In this document: positions 1 to 5,547 of the stretch, piece after piece
How the letters are laid out: each line of letters begins with the position of its first letter
Numbering within the stretch: position 1 is the first letter of the stretch
Source of the DNA: an uncultured Treponema sp.
Lineage (GTDB): Bacteria > Spirochaetota > Spirochaetia > Treponematales > Treponemataceae
Assembly: GCA_947176045.1 (NCBI GenBank)
Contig: CAMWPF010000086.1
Location: forward strand, 1 to 6,547
Direction: 5' to 3'
DNA length: 6,547 nt
Position numbers and translations under genes: made by a program
The notes under the pieces: generated by a model
Databases searched by the model: none
Told to the model about the DNA's origin: nothing
Seen by the model: only the letters and a program-made list of their open reading frames with translations

Positions 1-1
1 G

Positions 2-589
2 TCCGACGCGGCGGACGCAGTCCGGCTGCTGCGGCGCCTCGGCGTGCGGAACATCGTGATGCTGACTGGAGACAATGAGGCTGCCGCGGAAAAGGCCGGA
101 CGGGAGCTGGGCATCAGCTCCGTATTTCCGCAGCTCCTTCCCGGCGACAAAGTGGAAAAGGTCGAATCGCTGCTGGCGGATCTTGAGGCGGACGGCGCAG
201 GGCGCGGAACGCTCCTGTTCGCAGGCGACGGAATCAACGACGCGCCCGTCCTCGCCCGCGCGGACGTCGGAATCGCGATGGGCGGGCTTGGAGCGGACGC
301 CGCAATCGAATCGGCGGACGTCGTCATCATGACCGACGAGCCGTCCAAAATCGCGGCCGCCGTGCAGGTTTCGCGCCGCACCATGCGCATCGTCAGGGAG
401 AACATCGTCTTTTCGCTCGCCGTCAAGACCGGCATCATGGCGCTGGGCGCGCTCGGCATCGCGAACATCTGGACGGCCGTTTTCGGCGATGTCGGCGTTA
501 TGTTCCTCGCCATCCTCAACGCCATGCGGATGATGCTGCCGGAAAAGCGGGAGCCGCAGAACGCCGGCGGCGAAATTTCCATGACATAG
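2..589 (+). CDS. Heavy-metal P1B-type ATPase (Zn/Cd/Pb exporter-like), C-terminal part
   Basis: The reading frame is open from the left edge, so the true start lies outside the window. The GTG at 44 is an internal valine codon in LGVRNIVMLTGDN. The visible part begins in the ATP-binding domain. It has the TGDN motif, the hinge GDGINDAP, and GIAMG, all typical of P-type ATPases that pump cations using a phospho-aspartate cycle. Two final membrane helices follow (about 395-470 and 470-535). The last one contains FGDVGV and ends LNAMRMM. In ZntA/CadA-type pumps an aspartate at this place (codon 488-490 here) is a metal ligand, so Zn2+, Cd2+ or Pb2+ export across the inner membrane is the likely role. 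The phosphorylation site, CPC motif and any N-terminal metal-binding domain lie upstream and cannot be checked. The peptidase gene follows after 26 bp, so the two may be co-transcribed. The family is certain; the metal is inferred. Confidence 0.95.
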   Translation, partial: SDAADAVRLLRRLGVRNIVMLTGDNEAAAEKAGRELGISSVFPQLLPGDKVEKVESLLADLEADGAGRGTLLFAGDGINDAPVLARADVGIAMGGLGADAAIESADVVIMTDEPSKIAAAVQVSRRTMRIVRENIVFSLAVKTGIMALGALGIANIWTAVFGDVGVMFLAILNAMRMMLPEKREPQNAGGEISMT

Positions 590-615
590 TTTCAATTTTG
601 CAGTATTTTGAACGA

Positions 616-1557
616 ATGGAACACGTTTCGGACACAATGAGCGCTCCGCCGGGCGGAAGCCCGGCGGAGCTTCCGCAGGACTTCCTCGACTTCATCGCCC
701 CCGGCTGCGACCGGCAGGACTTCATCATCCGCTGGCTTGCGGCGCGCGGCGTCAAGGCCGTCGTCATGCCGACGGAAGGGAAGAACCACATCTACGTCGT
801 CTTCCCGCAGCGCTCCTACAGCCCGCTGTTCAGAATCAAGACCGTCCTCGCCCACTACGACCGTGCGGAAGGAAGCCCCGGCGCGAACGACAACAGCGCC
901 GCCGTCTTCTGCATGATGCAGTGGGCGGTGCGCCTCTCCGCCGCCGCGTTTCCGCACAACATCCGCCTTTTCTTCACCGACGGGGAGGAGTCCGGCGGAA
1001 GTCCGTCCGAAGGCGGCGTCGCCAGCCAGGGCGCGTTCGCGCTCGCGTCAATCTTCCGGCGGCTCAACATCCTCGACGAAGACGTCTTCGCCTTCGACTG
1101 CATGGGGCGCGGAACCGTCCCCGTGCTCAGCCGGACGGCGCTGCCCCGGAACGTGGCGCGCGCGTTCCGGGAGAAATTCACGCAGCTGGAGCAGCGCACG
1201 GAGCGGCTCCTGCAAAGCGCCGCGGGCGGCACGTGGATTTCGGTTCCAGTCTCCTACAGCGACAACGCCGGATTCCTCGCCCGCGGCATTCCCGCCGTCG
1301 CAATCACGATGCTTCCGCAGGAAGAGGCGACCCGCTACCTGCTCGCGCTCTCCCAAAACCGCGCGCTGGAGCAGTTCGTCACGAACAAGGCCGTTCCCTC
1401 CGGCTCAACCCGCGCCGATTTGGAAGCGCAGCTTCCAGAAACATGGCGGCTGCTCCACACGGGCGGAGACGGCGCCGCATCCCTCACGCCGGAAAGCTTC
1501 CGCGTCACGGCGGCGATTCTGAACCAGCTCGCCCTGTCGAAGTCCATGGCGGAATGA
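616..1557 (+). CDS. M28-family zinc aminopeptidase-like protein, cytoplasmic
   Basis: This encodes about 313 residues, a normal size for a single-domain M28 peptidase, which removes N-terminal residues from peptides with a two-metal site. The expected ligands are all visible, numbered from the ATG at 616. They are H80-x-D82 in AHYDR, the bridging D92 in GANDNSA, the catalytic pair E124-E125 in DGEESG, D161 in FDCMG, and H281 in LLHTGGD. The motif YSDNAGFLARGIPAV before the last histidine is also typical. No signal peptide or membrane segment is seen, so it should act in the cytoplasm. The start is uncertain. TTG 598, ATG 616 and ATG 637 are all in frame and none has a clear Shine-Dalgarno sequence; 616 is a compromise. 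A strong hairpin sits just after ATG 637. The gene follows the metal ATPase closely. Substrate is unknown, and carboxypeptidase or cyclase activity within M28 cannot be excluded. Confidence 0.9.
   Translation: MEHVSDTMSAPPGGSPAELPQDFLDFIAPGCDRQDFIIRWLAARGVKAVVMPTEGKNHIYVVFPQRSYSPLFRIKTVLAHYDRAEGSPGANDNSAAVFCMMQWAVRLSAAAFPHNIRLFFTDGEESGGSPSEGGVASQGAFALASIFRRLNILDEDVFAFDCMGRGTVPVLSRTALPRNVARAFREKFTQLEQRTERLLQSAAGGTWISVPVSYSDNAGFLARGIPAVAITMLPQEEATRYLLALSQNRALEQFVTNKAVPSGSTRADLEAQLPETWRLLHTGGDGAASLTPESFRVTAAILNQLALSKSMAE
643..676 (+). other. Strong GC hairpin with overlapping alternative stem in the peptidase 5' codons
   Basis: A perfect 12-bp inverted repeat (643-654 GCTCCGCCGGGC with 659-670) closes on the loop GGAA, a GNRA-type tetraloop. 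A second perfect 8-bp stem (653-660 GCGGAAGC with 669-676 GCTTCCGC) uses overlapping bases, so the two cannot form together. The structure starts four bases after ATG 637 and encodes Pro/Gly/Ser-rich residues. There is no following T run, so it is not a standard terminator. A role in translation control or mRNA processing is possible but only inferred. Confidence 0.6.
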
Positions 1558-1579
1558 GCCGCGCGACGAAGGCCGAGCC

Positions 1580-1611
1580 TTGACAAATTCACTGGAATCA
1601 GCAAGGATAAC
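1580..1611 (+). promoter_or_regulatory. Candidate sigma-70 promoter for the secreted beta-barrel-like gene
   Basis: A perfect TTGACA box lies at 1580-1585, in the 97-bp gap after the peptidase. The best -10 match is GATAAC at 1606-1611 (4 of 6), but its spacing of 20 is longer than ideal. The region turns AT-rich here, unlike the flanking genes, and a T8 tract follows at 1616-1623. The -35 is convincing; the -10 is not certain. Confidence 0.45.
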
Positions 1612-1641
1612 ATACTTTTTTTTGCAAAACCTTATTTTTAC

Positions 1642-1645
1642 GGAG
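1642..1645 (+). promoter_or_regulatory. Ribosome binding site that decides the start at 1655
   Basis: GGAG at 1642-1645 lies 9 bases before the ATG at 1655 but only 3 before the in-frame ATG at 1649. This favours 1655, which also gives a proper signal peptide beginning MKK. Confidence 0.65.
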
Positions 1646-1654
1646 CGGATGTTT

Positions 1655-2242
1655 ATGAAGAAAGCAATCTTAGCGCTGTTTTTTGCGGCCTGCGCAGGCG
1701 CAGCGTCCGCCGCGTCGAGCGACCTCAGCTTCACGATAACCCTTCAAAATATGTATGAAAACTACACCATAGACGGGCTCAAATACCGGCGGAACACTGT
1801 CGAAGGAATCGCGTTCTCGTTCAGCAACTACAATTTTTTGGACAGCGGCGACCATTTCGGATTCTTTGAGTCCGTCAAATTCGTCTTCGCAGGAAGGATC
1901 GGCATCGACGCGATGGCCGGACCGGCATTTGCTGTCAGTCCGTCAGAAAGCTTCCGGATCCAGATCGGTCCGGGATTCCACATCGCGTATTCGGAAGACA
2001 GCTTCTTCATCGGCGAAGACAGAGATTCCAACGAAGCGAAATTGAACCTCGGCCTCGGAGTGGACGTCCAGATGAAATTCACGGCGAACCGGCGCTGCTC
2101 CCCGCTGCTCGGATTCCTGTTCCAGTGGGATCCGTACTGCCATCAGGAAAAAATCTCGTCGGGAACTGCGACCGTCACTCCGTTCTCGCAGTACAACCGG
2201 TTCGTCTTCTTCCCGTACTTCAGCTTCTGCGTCAACTTCTGA
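1655..2242 (+). CDS. Secreted, probable outer-membrane beta-barrel protein of unknown function
   Basis: The 195-residue product begins with a signal peptide: MKK, then a hydrophobic core ILALFFAACAGA, and an ASA-type site after about residue 19. The mature part alternates hydrophobic/aromatic and polar residues in short stretches rich in Gly, Phe and Tyr, for example FAGRIGIDAMAGPAF, FRIQIGPGFHIAY and LNLGLGVDVQMKF. It ends in FCVNF, with the C-terminal phenylalanine typical of outer-membrane barrels inserted by BamA. The size suits a barrel of about eight strands. I do not recognise a named family. C13 in FFAAC could be read as a loose lipobox, but the preceding segment is short, so signal peptidase I cleavage is preferred. 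It has its own promoter-like region upstream. It runs convergently into the flavin reductase gene with only 23 bp between the stops. Its base composition looks less GC-rich than its neighbours. Confidence 0.8.
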   Translation: MKKAILALFFAACAGAASAASSDLSFTITLQNMYENYTIDGLKYRRNTVEGIAFSFSNYNFLDSGDHFGFFESVKFVFAGRIGIDAMAGPAFAVSPSESFRIQIGPGFHIAYSEDSFFIGEDRDSNEAKLNLGLGVDVQMKFTANRRCSPLLGFLFQWDPYCHQEKISSGTATVTPFSQYNRFVFFPYFSFCVNF

Positions 2243-2265
2243 CAGTTCCGGCATTCCGCACGGCA

Positions 2266-2865
2266 CTACAGCGGGCGGAAGTCCGAGGCGGGATGCTTGC
2301 AGATTGGACAGATGAAGTCCGGCGGCAGCACGTCGCCTTCGTAAATGTAGCCGCAGATGACGCAGATGAATCCCTTCTTCTGCGCCGGAGCAGCCGCCGG
2401 CTTGATATGCTCATGATAGAACGAATATGTCGCCGACGGCCTCCCGGAAAGCACGGCTCCGTCCGTCACTTCCGCAATGAACAGCGTGTGCGTCCCCACA
2501 TCGACGGTCTCCACGATTCTTGCAGAAATATAGCCGTTGCATTCCTGCGTCAAGTACGCCAGCCCGTTCGCGGAGCGCGCGAAGGAAATGGCGGCGAACT
2601 TGTCCGCATCCCTTCCGCTCTGGAATCCGAAATTTTTGAATGTCGAAAACTGCGATGCCTCATCCAGAACCGACACGTTGAATTCCTTCGTTTCCAGCAT
2701 CATGTCATGCGTGCAGTTCTGCTTGTTGACGGCGACGGCAATCCGGTTCGGCGCGGCGGTAACCTGCATGACGGTGTTGACGACGCAGCCGTTGTCCCTT
2801 CCGCCCGTGCGCGCCGTCAAGATAAAAAGCCCGCAGCTGATTTTTTCCATCACCTTCATGTCCAT
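2266..2865 (-). CDS. Flavin reductase domain fused to rubredoxin (high-molecular-weight rubredoxin-like)
   Basis: The 199-residue protein has two parts. Residues 1 to about 150 are an FMN-binding flavin-reductase-like domain with conserved segments NGCVVNTVMQVTAAPNRIAVAVNK, read here in two overlapping blocks, then FGFQSGRDADKF and GTHTLFIAEV. After an Ala/Pro linker, residues 166-199 form a short rubredoxin with C168-x-x-C171-GY and C186-P-x-C189-KHP, the four iron ligands. The rubredoxin is of the compact rubrerythrin-like type, without the longer loop of classic rubredoxins. Proteins of this design pass electrons from NAD(P)H to partners such as FprA-type flavodiiron proteins, which remove O2 or NO in anaerobes. 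No partner gene is visible here, so that role is inferred. It is cytoplasmic. The SPOR gene lies 59 bp upstream on the same strand and may share its transcript. A strong ribosome binding site fixes the start. Confidence 0.92.
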   Translation of the reverse strand: MDMKVMEKISCGLFILTARTGGRDNGCVVNTVMQVTAAPNRIAVAVNKQNCTHDMMLETKEFNVSVLDEASQFSTFKNFGFQSGRDADKFAAISFARSANGLAYLTQECNGYISARIVETVDVGTHTLFIAEVTDGAVLSGRPSATYSFYHEHIKPAAAPAQKKGFICVICGYIYEGDVLPPDFICPICKHPASDFRPL

Positions 2866-2870
2866 GCGGC

Positions 2871-2877
2871 TCCTCCC
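2871..2877 (-). promoter_or_regulatory. Strong Shine-Dalgarno site of the flavin reductase-rubredoxin gene
   Basis: On the minus strand GGGAGGA lies 5 bases before the ATG at 2865. It is the strongest ribosome binding site in the window and favours 2865 over the second ATG at 2859. It suggests efficient independent translation even if the gene is read from the upstream SPOR transcript. Confidence 0.8.
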
Positions 2878-2924
2878 TTCCCGGCAGCTCGTCCGGGCAG
2901 CACCAATTTTTTGAATATGGAACG

Positions 2925-3857
2925 CTACTGCGCCGACGTCGTGCTTGTCACATAGCTGGACGTCTGCGAGAACGTGTCGATTTTCGCAATCTTCGCGCGC
3001 CAGTATTCCGCCTCGCTTTTTGTCGTATACGGTCCGACGCGCACGCGGTAGAACAGCTGGTCCTTGCTGTCAGTGTACGTGAACACGTCGGCGGCAATCT
3101 TGTTCTCGTCCAAAACGGCGCGGGCGTTGTCCGCGTTCTTCCGGCTGGTGAGGGACGACACCTGCACCCAGTACTGCGTCTTTTCCGCCCTTGCTGCGGG
3201 AACGGACGCCGCGCCGGAGGAAGCCTTTTTGACAGGCGCCTGAGCGGTACGGACTGTGGCGGCGGGAGCCGCTTTTTCAGAACGCGCCGCAGATTTCTGC
3301 GCGGCTGCCGGCGGTTCAGTCCGCGCCGGCGCAGGAGAGGCGGACGTCCGCGCGCCCGAAGCGGCAACGGAAGCGGATGCGACCTCCGCACCGGAAATTC
3401 CAATGTTCAAGTCGATCGTCGTCGCGGCGGGAGCGGACGGCTCCCGATAGCCAGACGGACGGGCGGACATATCGTAAATTGTCGCGCTGCCTGCGATAAC
3501 CGTCATTTCGTCAACCGTCGTCGCAGACGGCACCGCGCCGCCCTCCCGGCTTCCGGATGCAACTGAAGCCGCATTGTCCGGCGGAACATCAAGTCCGCCG
3601 CCCGAACCGTCAATTCCAGAATTCTGATTGAAATCGTCAGAAGGAGGAACGACGGTGGAAGGAAGCGCCGGAGCGGCCGTCGACGGCGCAAGGGAAATCC
3701 AGCCGTTGGAAGAAACGGTTCCGTTCCGGGAATCGCGGCTTGCGATCGACCGGGCCGGCTGTGATGCAGGGGAATACAAAATCAACGCGGCGCCCAAGAC
3801 GACAAGAAGGAAAACGCCGACGGCTGCAATAATCCACAAAGTTCGTTTCTGTTCCAT
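2925..3857 (-). CDS. Membrane-anchored SPOR-domain protein
   Basis: The start is taken at ATG 3857 (310 residues). A TTG at 3866 is in frame but lies against the AGAGGA ribosome site, which is well placed (9 bases) for 3857. The N-terminus is short and charged (MEQKRT), followed by one membrane helix at about residues 8-28, giving a bitopic protein with its bulk in the periplasm. Residues about 30-225 are a low-complexity linker rich in Ala, Ser and Pro. A C-terminal SPOR domain follows at about 228-300. It begins QYWVQVSSLTSRKNADNA, with later landmarks FYRVRVGPY and SEAEYWRAKI. SPOR domains bind glycan strands lacking stem peptides and often act at the division septum, so a role in cell-wall or division processes is likely. 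Which partner it serves cannot be seen. It is divergent from the methyltransferase gene and upstream of the flavin reductase gene. Confidence 0.9.
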   Translation of the reverse strand: MEQKRTLWIIAAVGVFLLVVLGAALILYSPASQPARSIASRDSRNGTVSSNGWISLAPSTAAPALPSTVVPPSDDFNQNSGIDGSGGGLDVPPDNAASVASGSREGGAVPSATTVDEMTVIAGSATIYDMSARPSGYREPSAPAATTIDLNIGISGAEVASASVAASGARTSASPAPARTEPPAAAQKSAARSEKAAPAATVRTAQAPVKKASSGAASVPAARAEKTQYWVQVSSLTSRKNADNARAVLDENKIAADVFTYTDSKDQLFYRVRVGPYTTKSEAEYWRAKIAKIDTFSQTSSYVTSTTSAQ

Positions 3858-3866
3858 AGTTTGCAA

Positions 3867-3872
3867 TCCTCT
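3867..3872 (-). promoter_or_regulatory. Ribosome binding site of the SPOR gene
   Basis: AGAGGA on the minus strand lies 9 bases before the ATG at 3857. It directly abuts the alternative TTG at 3866 and so argues against that start. Confidence 0.65.
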
Positions 3873-3874
3873 TT

Positions 3875-3890
3875 TCCGGATAAAACCGGA
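3875..3890 (-). other. Short dyad just upstream of the SPOR ribosome binding site
   Basis: TCCGG (3875-3879) and CCGGA (3886-3890) form a perfect 5-bp inverted repeat around an AT loop of 6 bases. In the SPOR mRNA it would form a small hairpin two bases before the AGAGGA site. It could influence translation or be a protein site. Function is unknown. Confidence 0.35.
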
Positions 3891-3915
3891 TTCATATTTA
3901 GTATCGGAACCAGAG

Positions 3916-3935
3916 GAATTTTATTTAGAAAATTC
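3916..3935. promoter_or_regulatory. AT-rich palindrome in the divergent intergenic region, possible operator
   Basis: GAATTTT at 3916-3922 and AAAATTC at 3929-3935 are perfect 7-bp inverted arms with a 6-base centre, a 20-bp dyad. It stands out in a GC-rich window and lies between the divergent SPOR and methyltransferase genes, where a regulator could affect either promoter. The SPOR promoter is expected nearby, but only weak -10-like matches are present (for example GATACT, minus strand, 3905-3900). I do not recognise the site as belonging to a known regulator. Confidence 0.4.
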
Positions 3936-3963
3936 TGCGCGCAGGATGTGGACGCTGCGGCGC

Positions 3964-3992
3964 TTGCGTCCGCGCTCGTCTTTCTGTACTAT
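3964..3992 (+). promoter_or_regulatory. Candidate promoter of the methyltransferase gene (leaderless layout)
   Basis: TTGCGT (3964-3969, 3 of 6) and TACTAT (3987-3992, 4 of 6) are separated by the ideal 17 bases. The A of the ATG at 3999 is the seventh base after the -10 box, which is where transcription normally begins. No Shine-Dalgarno sequence is seen before this ATG. Together this suggests a leaderless mRNA, though each box alone is weak. Confidence 0.4.
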
Positions 3993-3998
3993 TCTGCC

Positions 3999-5228
3999 AT
4001 GGGCATTGTATTTTCTTGGACGGATGTGCCGGAGCGTGCGGACGCGGCGGATGTTTCCAGCGCGTACAGCCTCCTGCGCACGCCGGAGCGGGACATCGCG
4101 GGGCGCAGGAACGTTCCGCCGCACCTTTTTATCGAAGGCGACAACTATCCCGTCCTGCGGCTGCTCTCCCTGCGGCAGGAGCTGGCAGGGCAGGTCAGGC
4201 TCATCTACATCGACCCGCCGTACAACACCGGCAAGAAGTCGTTCGCCTATGACGACGCGCGCTTCCGTATTCCGGGAACAGGCGCGGACGCCGACCGGCA
4301 CAGCGCGTGGCTTTCCTTCATGGCGCGGCGCCTCGCCGCGGCGCGGGAGCTGCTCCGCGAGGACGGCTGCATCTTCATCGCCATCGGACGGGAGGAGCTG
4401 TACCACCTCAAACTGCTCTGCGACCAGATCTTCGGAGAGGCGAATTTCGTGAACGACTTCATGTGGCTCCATGGAAAGGGAAAGAAGGACCGCTGGAGCC
4501 GCACGATGCAGCAGTCGAATTTGTGCTACGCGAAGCGGAAGAAATTCCTGAAGCCGTTCTCCGACTGGGAGGAGGCGGACTGGGCGCGCACGAATCCCGA
4601 CGGCGACGCGCGCGGCCCGTGGTTTTCAGGCAGCATTTCTTTCGACGAGGCGCGCTCCAATCCGGCGCACCGCAACTTCTACGAAGCCGTGTCTCCGTCG
4701 GGCGTGCAGTGGCGGCGGCAGTGGCTTGTTCCGCGCGAGGAATTTGACGCGCTCGCCGCCGACGGAAAAATCTACTGGGGCGCGGCGCCTGCATACGACG
4801 GCGTCCCCCGGCGGAAAATATTCAACGGCGAACGGACGAAAATCATTCCGAAAAACATCATCGGCGGCGCCGGAACGACGCGGAGTGCGCAGCGGCACCT
4901 CGACGCCCTGCTCGGCGGAAGAAGCGCCTTCGACAATCCCAAGCCGGCCGCCCTCGTCCGCCGCCTGCTGGAAATGACCGGCGCGGAGGACGACGCGCTC
5001 GTCCTCGACTTCTTCGCCGGAAGCGGCACGACGCTCGAAGCCGTCTCGCAGATGAACCGCGCGGACGGAGGAACGCGCCGCTGCATCCTCGTTCAGCAGC
5101 CGGAGCCGGTATCCGGCGGAACGTCCGGCGCAGCGACCATCGCAGACATCTGCCGCGAACGCTGCCGCCGCGTCCTTGAGGCAGACGGCGCGCCGCTCGA
5201 ATGCGCCGCCTTGCAGGAGCGGCAGTAA
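3999..5228 (+). CDS. Solitary type III Mod-like DNA methyltransferase (probably adenine-N6)
   Basis: The 409-residue protein has the beta-class order, with the catalytic motif before the cofactor motif. Residues 46-53 (IEGDNYPV) precede IYIDPPYNTG with DPPY at 72-75 (motif IV). The block SAWLSFMARRLAAARELL follows, then a middle region of about 150 residues likely to set target recognition. Near the end come FDNPKP (312-316) and LDFFAGSGTT (motif I, FAGSGT at 339-344), the S-adenosylmethionine site. DPPY with this layout is usual for Mod subunits of type III systems and related adenine-N6 enzymes. It is clearly shorter than typical Mod proteins of about 600 residues. No Res gene is seen on either side, so it may be an orphan methylase with an epigenetic or protective role. 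The frame is open back to 3861, but that extension would cover the promoter and divergent region, and ATG 3999 precedes the conserved part. The target sequence cannot be read from the gene. Confidence 0.9.
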   Translation: MGIVFSWTDVPERADAADVSSAYSLLRTPERDIAGRRNVPPHLFIEGDNYPVLRLLSLRQELAGQVRLIYIDPPYNTGKKSFAYDDARFRIPGTGADADRHSAWLSFMARRLAAARELLREDGCIFIAIGREELYHLKLLCDQIFGEANFVNDFMWLHGKGKKDRWSRTMQQSNLCYAKRKKFLKPFSDWEEADWARTNPDGDARGPWFSGSISFDEARSNPAHRNFYEAVSPSGVQWRRQWLVPREEFDALAADGKIYWGAAPAYDGVPRRKIFNGERTKIIPKNIIGGAGTTRSAQRHLDALLGGRSAFDNPKPAALVRRLLEMTGAEDDALVLDFFAGSGTTLEAVSQMNRADGGTRRCILVQQPEPVSGGTSGAATIADICRERCRRVLEADGAPLECAALQERQ

Positions 5229-5230
5229 AA

Positions 5231-5273
5231 CGTCCGCAGGACGCCCGGCCCGCCTCCGTTCTCCCCGTCCTGC
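5231..5273 (+). terminator. Possible weak terminator or attenuator-like hairpins after the methyltransferase
   Basis: CGTCC-GCA-GGACG (5231-5243) can fold as a 5-bp hairpin. GCAGGACG (5236-5243) can instead pair perfectly with CGTCCTGC (5266-5273). The two use the same bases and exclude each other. They begin 3 bases after the stop codon. The following run CTCCTTCCCTTCT is pyrimidine-rich but not a clean T tract, so intrinsic termination is uncertain. Confidence 0.3.
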
Positions 5274-5324
5274 CTCCTTCCCTTCTAAAAAAGTACAGCA
5301 AATGCGAAATAGTACGCCGTTTGC

Positions 5325-5353
5325 TTGCATTTAAATTGATAATCATATATAGT
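5325..5353 (+). promoter_or_regulatory. Candidate promoter of the helicase gene
   Basis: TTGCAT (5325-5330) and TATAGT (5348-5353, 5 of 6 to TATAAT) are 17 bases apart in the most AT-rich part of the gap. Transcription would begin near 5360, leaving a leader of about 190 bases before the helicase start. Confidence 0.5.
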
Positions 5354-5538
5354 GGAAAAACTGCTTCTTTATTTGGAAAGTTGAGTTATGCGGAGCCCCC
5401 GATCCGCTTGGCGTACCGTACCGCGCCTTCAAAAACGCCGGATGCAGGCAGAACATTACGGCGGCAGCGCTTGCCCGCCGTACAACCTTTATCACGCCGC
5501 GCCGGATGGATTTTGAAAAATCTGGGAACGGCGCAATC

Positions 5539-5544
5539 AGGAAG
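5539..5544 (+). promoter_or_regulatory. Ribosome binding site that decides the helicase start
   Basis: AGGAAG at 5539-5544 is well placed before the ATG at 5548. The in-frame ATG at 5506 has no such site, so 5548 is preferred. Confidence 0.65.
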
Positions 5545-5547
5545 AAC

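Larger units (their letters stand above)
5229..5547 (+). other. Gene-poor stretch: hairpins, promoter-like element and long helicase leader
   Basis: This 319-bp gap holds a pair of competing hairpins (5231-5273), a pyrimidine-rich run, an AT-rich promoter-like block (5325-5353) and a leader of roughly 190 bases before the helicase ATG. Within the leader, ATG 5388 opens a 42-residue frame ending at TGA 5514-5516, with only a weak GGAAAG (5375-5380) upstream. The helicase frame itself is open from 5353, with an in-frame ATG at 5506 lacking a ribosome site. I do not claim the small frame as a gene. No tRNA or known riboswitch was recognised by eye. Confidence 0.5.

Noticed and set aside
1569..1581. 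Small hairpin AAGGC-CGA-GCCTT after the peptidase as a terminator
   Set aside because: The stem is only 5 bp and is followed by GACAAATTC, not a T run; it overlaps the -35 box of the next gene.
921..1583. 220-residue plus-strand frame overlapping the peptidase
   Set aside because: Very Arg-rich, low-complexity product in the shadow of a gene with all metal ligands of M28 intact.
2243..2265. Bidirectional terminator between the convergent genes
   Set aside because: The 23-bp gap contains only a direct repeat of CGGCA and no usable inverted repeat with T runs.
2880..2912. CCCGG...CCGGG dyad followed by a T6 run as a terminator on the plus strand
   Set aside because: The stem is 5 bp with an 8-base loop, the T run is 9 bases away, and no plus-strand gene ends nearby to need it.
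2125..2955. 276-residue plus-strand frame across the flavin reductase gene
   Set aside because: The minus-strand reading has flavin reductase and rubredoxin motifs and a strong ribosome site; the plus-strand product is Arg-rich and looks like no protein family.
3256..3450. 64-residue plus-strand frame opposite the SPOR linker
   Set aside because: Ala/Gly-rich mirror of the low-complexity linker of the SPOR protein; no independent support.
3861..3998. In-frame N-terminal extension of the methyltransferase from TTG 3861
   Set aside because: It would span the divergent intergenic region with its dyad and promoter-like boxes, has no ribosome site, and the conserved part begins after ATG 3999.
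4626..5330. 234-residue open frame antisense to the methyltransferase
   Set aside because: Its product is Arg/Ala-rich without recognisable motifs, and it mirrors a gene with clear catalytic motifs. Long antisense frames are expected in GC-rich coding DNA.
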